Assembly: GCA_017424665.1 (NCBI GenBank)
Contig: JAFOYK010000156.1
Location: 1 to 9,240, forward strand
Direction: 5' to 3'
From: Oscillospiraceae bacterium
GTDB lineage: Bacteria; Bacillota; Clostridia; Oscillospirales; Ruminococcaceae
DNA length: 9,240 bases
The notes under the pieces were generated by a model. That model had not been told where the DNA came from. It ran no database searches and saw nothing but the letters and a program-made list of their open reading frames with translations. Below are positions 5,368 to 9,240 of this stretch, piece after piece. Both the position numbers and the translations under genes were made by a program. How positions within the stretch are numbered: position 1 is the first letter of the stretch; each line of letters opens with the position of its first letter.

Positions 5368-6899
5368 AATTTTTAAAAATATTTTCCCTTTTTCTTGCCG
5401 CAGTAATGTTTTTCTGCGGCTGCGAAGCGCAAACGGTAACTCCCCCGGTAACGGAAGTTCCCGTTCCTTCCGAACCGGAAAATCCGACCGAGGTCACCGA
5501 GGAAGAACTTTTCTCCTTCCGAATTCCTTTCGATTACGAGGAAGGCGTTTCTCCCTATAAAACCCGTTCAAAGCCGAACCGTTTTGTCTGCGAACTGATT
5601 TACCGTTCGATGATAAAACTTAAAGCGGATTACAGTTATGAACTTGACCTTGTTTCAGAAATTTATACCGAAGACAATATCACCTGGTATATTTATCTTA
5701 ACGAAGGACAGACTTTCCCCGACGGAACGGAATTCACCGCTTACGACCTTCGCTATTCCACCCAGCTTGCAATGAAGGAAGACAGTTTTTACGCAAAGAG
5801 CCTTGAATGTATAAGCAACATAAAGGTCGTTGACGCAACCTGCCTTCGAATAACTCTTCACCACGCAAACAGATATTTTCCGAACCTTCTTACCTTCCCG
5901 GTAATTTCCTATGAAACGATAGACAACCCCCTTTATTTCCCGGATATCTATTATTTCAGCGAAGACGGCACCAAACTTTTCTGCGATATTTATTCTGCCG
6001 CCCAGGAAATAGACCTTGTTCCCGCGGAAGATATGGACCTTCTCACCTATGAAATGAGAATGGGCCGCTATGACTGCATTTATGTCACCGACCCCATGGA
6101 TAACGGTTCCGCCGCCAACGGCGGTACCCTTGGAATGCAGAGCAACCGCATGGTCTATCTCGGAATGAACAGCTATTACGCTTTTACCTATTATTCCGAT
6201 TTCCGCCGCGCGGTTTCCGCCGCAATAGATTACGACAGAATCGTTTCCGAAGTTTACGGAAACTTTGCCGCTTCTCCGAAAAAAATCTACAATCCGGATT
6301 TTTATGAGATGCAGTACGTTTCACCCAAAAGCCTTGACCTTATGTCCGCAAACCTTATCCTTGACGACATGGGCTTCGGCAACAGAGATTCCGAAGGTTT
6401 TCGCACCAACAAACGCGGGAAAAGAATTTCTCTTAAACTTATCGTATGCAACGAAAGCACCGTTAAAGTGGAACTTGCAAATGCCGTTGCGGAAATGCTT
6501 AAGGAAGCGGGAATAGAAGTTAACGTTTCCGCCCTTTCCTATGGTTCTTTCATGACCGCCCTTGAAAACGGAAACTATGACCTTTATATCGCCGAAATGC
6601 GTCTCGGTGCCGATATGGATTTCACCAATATACTTACTCCTTATGAGTATCAGTCCATTGATTCCGAATATATAAACTACGGTTTTTCAAGCAGCGAAAA
6701 ACTTTATTTCAGCTGGCTTGGATTCATGTCCGGAACTGTCACCCCTTCCGAATTTGCTTCCGTTTTCGAAGATTCAATGCCTTTTGCTCCGCTTTGCTAT
6801 ACAAAAGGCTGCGCAATTTTCAACCGCGACCTTCCTTTTTCCCTTTACGGAACGGATTTTGACATGTTTTATAACATTCTTGAATGGAAAATCGAATAA
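5364..6899 (+). CDS. Orphan lipoprotein of the family 5 (oligopeptide/nickel-type) solute-binding fold
   Basis: A 511-residue exported protein. Residues 1-19 are a lipoprotein signal peptide (basic MKFLK, hydrophobic core), with a probable acylated C20 in FCGC; Phe at -3 is unusual in the lipobox. Residues 21-48 are a Pro/Glu/Val-rich tether. The family 5 signature is clear at 107-132 (TWYIYLNEGQTFPDG then TEFTAYDLRYS), and again at 280-299 (FRRAVSAAIDYDRIVSEVYG), equivalent to the usual AIDR region. Near 180-225 the GTGPY and NPDYW region typical of the family is not recognisable and looks deleted. Such proteins normally hand peptides or other ligands to an ABC permease, but no permease or ATPase gene is in the window. 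Its ATG overlaps the ymdB stop by 4 bp, so translation is probably coupled. Later residues such as IEVNVSALSYGSFMTAL (384-400) and NYDLYIAEM (404-412) again match the family. Ligand unknown; a sensing role is possible. Confidence 0.85.
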   Translation: MKFLKIFSLFLAAVMFFCGCEAQTVTPPVTEVPVPSEPENPTEVTEEELFSFRIPFDYEEGVSPYKTRSKPNRFVCELIYRSMIKLKADYSYELDLVSEIYTEDNITWYIYLNEGQTFPDGTEFTAYDLRYSTQLAMKEDSFYAKSLECISNIKVVDATCLRITLHHANRYFPNLLTFPVISYETIDNPLYFPDIYYFSEDGTKLFCDIYSAAQEIDLVPAEDMDLLTYEMRMGRYDCIYVTDPMDNGSAANGGTLGMQSNRMVYLGMNSYYAFTYYSDFRRAVSAAIDYDRIVSEVYGNFAASPKKIYNPDFYEMQYVSPKSLDLMSANLILDDMGFGNRDSEGFRTNKRGKRISLKLIVCNESTVKVELANAVAEMLKEAGIEVNVSALSYGSFMTALENGNYDLYIAEMRLGADMDFTNILTPYEYQSIDSEYINYGFSSSEKLYFSWLGFMSGTVTPSEFASVFEDSMPFAPLCYTKGCAIFNRDLPFSLYGTDFDMFYNILEWKIE

Positions 6900-6935
6900 T
6901 TTTTGATATTTTTTCGGTTTTTTACAAAATTTTCT

Positions 6936-6964
6936 TTTACATATGGTATATTTTATGATATAAT
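6936..6964 (+). promoter_or_regulatory. Near-consensus extended -10 promoter of fakA
   Basis: TTTACA (6936-6941, 5 of 6 consensus) and a perfect TATAAT (6959-6964) are separated by 17 bases, with a TGA extended -10 at 6956-6958. Transcription would begin near 6971, leaving a leader of about 100 bases. This should be a strong constitutive-type sigma-A promoter. Confidence 0.85.
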
Positions 6965-6972
6965 ATATCTTG

Positions 6973-6996
6973 GCATATGCTCTGAAAAGCTTATGC
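6973..6996 (+). repeat. Imperfect hairpin at the 5' end of the fakA leader
   Basis: GCATATGCT (6973-6981) pairs with AGCTTATGC (6988-6996) in eight of nine positions, with one T-T mismatch and a 6-base CTGAAA loop, followed by four T. It starts within a few bases of the predicted transcript start, so it may protect the 5' end. The short T-run makes strong termination unlikely. Confidence 0.5.
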
Positions 6997-7013
6997 TTTT
7001 AACTATGTAAAAC

Positions 7014-7035
7014 AAACATAAACGTAAACATAAAC
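7014..7035 (+). repeat. Tandem 10-bp direct repeat in the fakA leader
   Basis: AAACATAAAC occurs twice (7014-7023 and 7026-7035) with GT between, a 12-bp period. It lies in the untranslated leader about 20 bases before the ribosome site. It could be a protein-binding site or an unstructured A-rich leader that aids translation; its low complexity leaves chance open. Confidence 0.55.
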
Positions 7036-7053
7036 TTGATTCAGGTAAATTTA

Positions 7054-7060
7054 AGAGGAG
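7054..7060 (+). promoter_or_regulatory. fakA ribosome-binding site (decides a TTG start)
   Basis: AGAGGAG ends 9 bases before the in-frame TTG at 7070. An in-frame TTG at 7061 directly abuts the site and cannot be used with it, and no nearby in-frame ATG precedes the conserved INGKQLRDAF region, so TTG 7070 is the start. Confidence 0.8.
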
Positions 7061-7069
7061 TTGAGACTT

Positions 7070-8689
7070 TTGATAAACGGAAAGCAGCTTCGCGATGCTT
7101 TTATCTCCGGTGCAAACAACCTTTGCAATAGAAAAGCAGAGGTCGACGCACTTAACGTATTCCCCGTTCCCGACGGCGACACCGGCACCAACATGTCCAT
7201 GACCATCGGCAACGGCGCAAAAGAACTTGAAAAACTTGGCGACGAAGCCACTGTTGAAGAAGTTGCAAAGGTTGCCGCTTCCGGCTTCCTTCGCGGCGCA
7301 AGAGGTAACTCCGGCGTTATCCTTTCCCTTCTTTTCCGCGGATTTTCCAAAGGAATGAAAGGCAAAGAAACCGCCACCGGCGCAGATATTGCCGCCGCAT
7401 TCTCCCTTGGCGTTGAAGCAGCATACAAAGCAGTTATGAAACCCACCGAAGGAACCATTCTTACCGTTTCCCGCTGCGCAGCTGAAAAAGCAACCGAAAT
7501 TGTAAAATATGACGATTCCACCGTTGCCGTTCTTTACGGAATGTATCTTCAGAGCAAACGCACCCTTGCGCAGACCCCTGAAATGCTCCCCATCCTTAAG
7601 AAAAGCGGCGTTGTTGATGCCGGCGGCCAGGGCCTTGTTTATATCTTCGAAGGTATGTGGTCCGTAATTTCCGAAGGAAAAATCATCATGCCCAAAGCAG
7701 CAGAAGAATCTTCCGTAAAAGCAACCGACTATGCTTACTGCGTTGAAGCTGTTGCAAAACGCGGCGAAAACGCTTCCGAAGGTCTTGAAAAAGCACTTTC
7801 CGCTCTCGGCGAAATCGTTGAATATACCGAAGGAACCCAGGGAGCAAAATTCCACATCCACACCAACGAACCCGGAAAAGTTATCACCGAAGCTGTTGCT
7901 TTCGGAACTCTTCTTGCAACCAAAGTTGAAAACATGAGCATCGCTCATACCGAACTCAAGTTCGAATATGAAGGCTCTTCCGAAGAGAAAAAAGAAGAAA
8001 ATTTTCCTTATGCCGAAGTTGATCCTTCCGTAGAATACGGTTTCGTTTCCGTTTGCGCAGGCAAAGGCCTTACCGACGTTTTCGCAGATCTCGGCTGTGA
8101 CAACATTGTTTCCGGCGGACAGACCATGAACCCTTCCACCGAAGACATTCTTGCAGCTGTTCAGGCTACTCCGGCTAAAAACGTTTTCGTTCTTCCCAAT
8201 AACAAAAACATCATCATGGCAGCACAGCAGGCAGCAGAGATTGCTGACAGAAACGTTATCGTAATTCCCAGCAAAACCGTTCCCCAGGGAATTTCCGCAA
8301 TGCTTTCTTATGATTGCGAAGCTTCCGTAAAAGACAACACCGAAGCCATGAACGAAGCTCTTACCGCTGTTACCACCGGTCAGGTAACTTTCGCCGCAAG
8401 AGATTCCGATTTCGACGGTCACAAAATCAAAGAGGGCGAACTTCTTGCAATGAAAGAGGGCAAAATGCTCTATACCGGCAAAGATATGGAACTTATCTGC
8501 ACCCGCCTTGCAAAAGCCCTTGTTACCAAAGAAACTTCCATGGTAACCGTTTATTACGGCGAAGACATCACCGAAGAACAGGCTGAAGAGATCCGCAGCG
8601 CTATTGAAGCAAAACTTCCGAACTCCATCGAAGTCGGCGCAATTTATGGCGGCCAGCCCGTTTATTACTACATCATCAGCGCGGAATAA
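7070..8689 (+). CDS. fakA: Fatty-acid kinase FakA/YloV (DhaL-domain kinase)
   Basis: A 539-residue cytoplasmic kinase that phosphorylates fatty acids held by FakB (DegV-family) partners, feeding exogenous or recycled acyl chains to phospholipid synthesis. Residues about 1-200 are the ATP-binding DhaL domain: ALNVFPVPDGDTGTNM (27-42) with metal-binding D35 and D37, then GARGNSGVILS (77-86) and VVDAGGQGLVYIFEGM (181-196). The middle domain retains C224 (DYAYCVEA) and the H262-I-H264 pair, equivalent to residues important in Staphylococcus aureus FakA. The C-terminal domain (about 310-539) contains the GGQTMNPSTEDIL motif, then FVLPNNKNI and VIPSKTVPQG. Family length is about 550. It starts at TTG behind AGAGGAG. 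No fakB is in the window, and the usual upstream partner asp23/yloU is missing. The 539 codons use no TTA, CTA or TCA in frame, a sign of strong codon bias. It has its own promoter and ends at a strong terminator. Confidence 0.95.
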   Translation: MINGKQLRDAFISGANNLCNRKAEVDALNVFPVPDGDTGTNMSMTIGNGAKELEKLGDEATVEEVAKVAASGFLRGARGNSGVILSLLFRGFSKGMKGKETATGADIAAAFSLGVEAAYKAVMKPTEGTILTVSRCAAEKATEIVKYDDSTVAVLYGMYLQSKRTLAQTPEMLPILKKSGVVDAGGQGLVYIFEGMWSVISEGKIIMPKAAEESSVKATDYAYCVEAVAKRGENASEGLEKALSALGEIVEYTEGTQGAKFHIHTNEPGKVITEAVAFGTLLATKVENMSIAHTELKFEYEGSSEEKKEENFPYAEVDPSVEYGFVSVCAGKGLTDVFADLGCDNIVSGGQTMNPSTEDILAAVQATPAKNVFVLPNNKNIIMAAQQAAEIADRNVIVIPSKTVPQGISAMLSYDCEASVKDNTEAMNEALTAVTTGQVTFAARDSDFDGHKIKEGELLAMKEGKMLYTGKDMELICTRLAKALVTKETSMVTVYYGEDITEEQAEEIRSAIEAKLPNSIEVGAIYGGQPVYYYIISAE

Positions 8690-8702
8690 TTTCCGCAGAA
8701 AT

Positions 8703-8737
8703 AAAAACTCCCGTTCCGAAAGGAACGGGAGTTTTTT
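8703..8737. terminator. Bidirectional terminator shared by fakA and the sugar-kinase gene
   Basis: CTCCCGTTCC (8708-8717) and GGAACGGGAG (8722-8731) form a perfect 10-bp stem around a GAAA tetraloop. Five A on the left extend the pairing, and six T follow on the right. It lies 13 bases after the fakA stop and about 12 bases after the stop of the convergent minus-strand gene, so it can end transcription from both sides. Confidence 0.93.
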
Positions 8738-8748
8738 GTTTATTAAAT

Positions 8749-9240
8749 TCAGTTTCCGAACTGATAACATTCTTCGATCATCGGAATGGAACTTGCCGCG
8801 CCTGCGCGGGAAACGGTTATGGAAGCGGCCTTTACCGCCATCATAAGCGCATCTTTCGGCTTTGCGCCGCGAAGCACCGTTGCAAGATAAAAACCGATAA
8901 GGGCGTCGCCGGCGGCGGTTTTATCCTTTACCGGAGCATCAAATATCTTCTGATAATATGTATCCTCTTTGGTGATAAGCATCGAGCCTTTTACGCCAAG
9001 AGTAAGCAAAGTTTCCGCATTGGGGAAAGTTCGTTTTATCGCCGGAATAAGCGCTTCAAGATCCATGGGGCTTGCGCCGGTGAATTCCGAAGCTTCGAAA
9101 CGGTTTACAAAAACATAGGAAAGTTTATCAAGCGGAAGGTTTCTTAAATCCTTGGTGAAAGGCGAAGGGTTAAGCGCAACCTTTGCGCCGACCGCAAGAG
9201 CTTTTTCAACAATTGTTTCAATTCCGTTGATTTCGTTCTG
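8749..9240 (-). CDS. PfkB-family sugar kinase, ribokinase-like (C-terminal part; start beyond the window)
   Basis: The frame is open from the right edge to a TGA at 8751-8749, giving 163 residues; the roughly 140 N-terminal residues that carry most of the sugar pocket are outside. What is visible matches ribokinase: QNEI at the fragment start, VALNPSPF, then VFVNRFEASEFTG (like the usual NEIEA..LTG), LLTLGVKGSMLI (like VTLG.KGA), and TAAGDALIGFYLA, whose aspartate (codon 8907-8905) is the catalytic base and whose AAGD is the ribokinase form of the GAGD signature. The C-terminal VSRAGAASSIPMIEE matches the family's monovalent-ion and ATP region. Ribokinases phosphorylate ribose to ribose-5-phosphate in the cytoplasm, but other PfkB substrates (fructose, 2-keto-gluconate, nucleosides) cannot be excluded without the N-terminal half. 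An ATG at 9066 is internal, not the start. It converges with fakA and shares its terminator. Confidence 0.9.
   Translation of the reverse strand, partial: QNEINGIETIVEKALAVGAKVALNPSPFTKDLRNLPLDKLSYVFVNRFEASEFTGASPMDLEALIPAIKRTFPNAETLLTLGVKGSMLITKEDTYYQKIFDAPVKDKTAAGDALIGFYLATVLRGAKPKDALMMAVKAASITVSRAGAASSIPMIEECYQFGN

Larger units (their letters stand above)
6900..7069. other. Intergenic region between the lipoprotein gene and fakA
   Basis: This 170-bp AT-rich gap carries the fakA promoter, an imperfect hairpin, a short direct repeat and the fakA ribosome site. Only a weak 6-bp stem (ATCGAA with TTTGAT, 6891-6907) lies near the end of the upstream gene, so no convincing terminator separates the two units. 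Confidence 0.7.

Noticed and set aside
6953..8770. A 605-codon open frame on the minus strand covering all of fakA
   Set aside because: It is exactly in register with fakA codons, so it results from fakA avoiding TTA, CTA and TCA. Its translation is rich in Cys, Phe, Gly and Asn in a way typical of antisense frames, and it has no family motif.
8749..9066. A complete 105-residue protein starting at the ATG 9066
   Set aside because: The frame continues open to the window edge with ribokinase motifs (QNEI, NPSPF, VNRFEA), so that ATG is internal to a longer PfkB gene.
1..9240. A novel defence, mobile or biosynthetic system
   Set aside because: All genes but the YcxB-like and 109-residue ones belong to well-known families, and there are no transposase, integrase, CRISPR, toxin-antitoxin or biosynthetic genes; the unusual points concern regulation and gene pairing.

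Overview
The window looks like a chromosomal, mostly housekeeping stretch from an endospore-forming member of the Bacillota, most likely a clostridial or Oscillospirales-type anaerobe. This is inferred from a SpoIIE sporulation phosphatase, YmdB and FakA/YloV homologues, strong AGGAGG-type ribosome-binding sites and Gram-positive-style sigma-A promoters. Nothing in the sequence fixes genus or species. I see no mobile element, CRISPR array, rRNA or tRNA.

Left part (1-3345, minus strand). spoIIE runs off the left edge with its catalytic domain essentially complete. Upstream of it lie a compact rho-independent terminator and a two-gene unit encoding small membrane proteins: a 109-residue three-helix protein of unknown function, then a YcxB-like protein with two membrane helices. 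The spoIIE promoter sits directly against that terminator. It has the unusual 21-bp spacing known for Spo0A-driven sigma-A promoters, with a near-consensus 0A box over the -35 element.

Middle part (3346-6899, plus strand). An extended -10 promoter drives a tight three-gene unit: trpS (tryptophanyl-tRNA synthetase), ymdB (metallophosphoesterase of the 2',3'-cyclic-nucleotide phosphodiesterase family) and a lipoprotein of the family 5 peptide-binding type. ymdB follows trpS by 9 bp, and the lipoprotein gene overlaps ymdB by 4 bp (ATGA). No transporter permease or ATPase is present in the window.

Right part (6900-9240). A near-consensus promoter precedes fakA (yloV-type fatty-acid kinase), which starts at TTG. 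It converges on a ribokinase-like PfkB sugar kinase whose N-terminal half lies beyond the right edge. A strong hairpin with a GAAA loop between them can terminate both.

The genes do not form one obvious pathway. The most unusual points are the regulatory layout at spoIIE, the coupling of an atypical orphan binding lipoprotein to ymdB, the unidentified 109-residue membrane protein, and leader-region repeats before trpS and fakA. I found no convincing undescribed multi-gene system.
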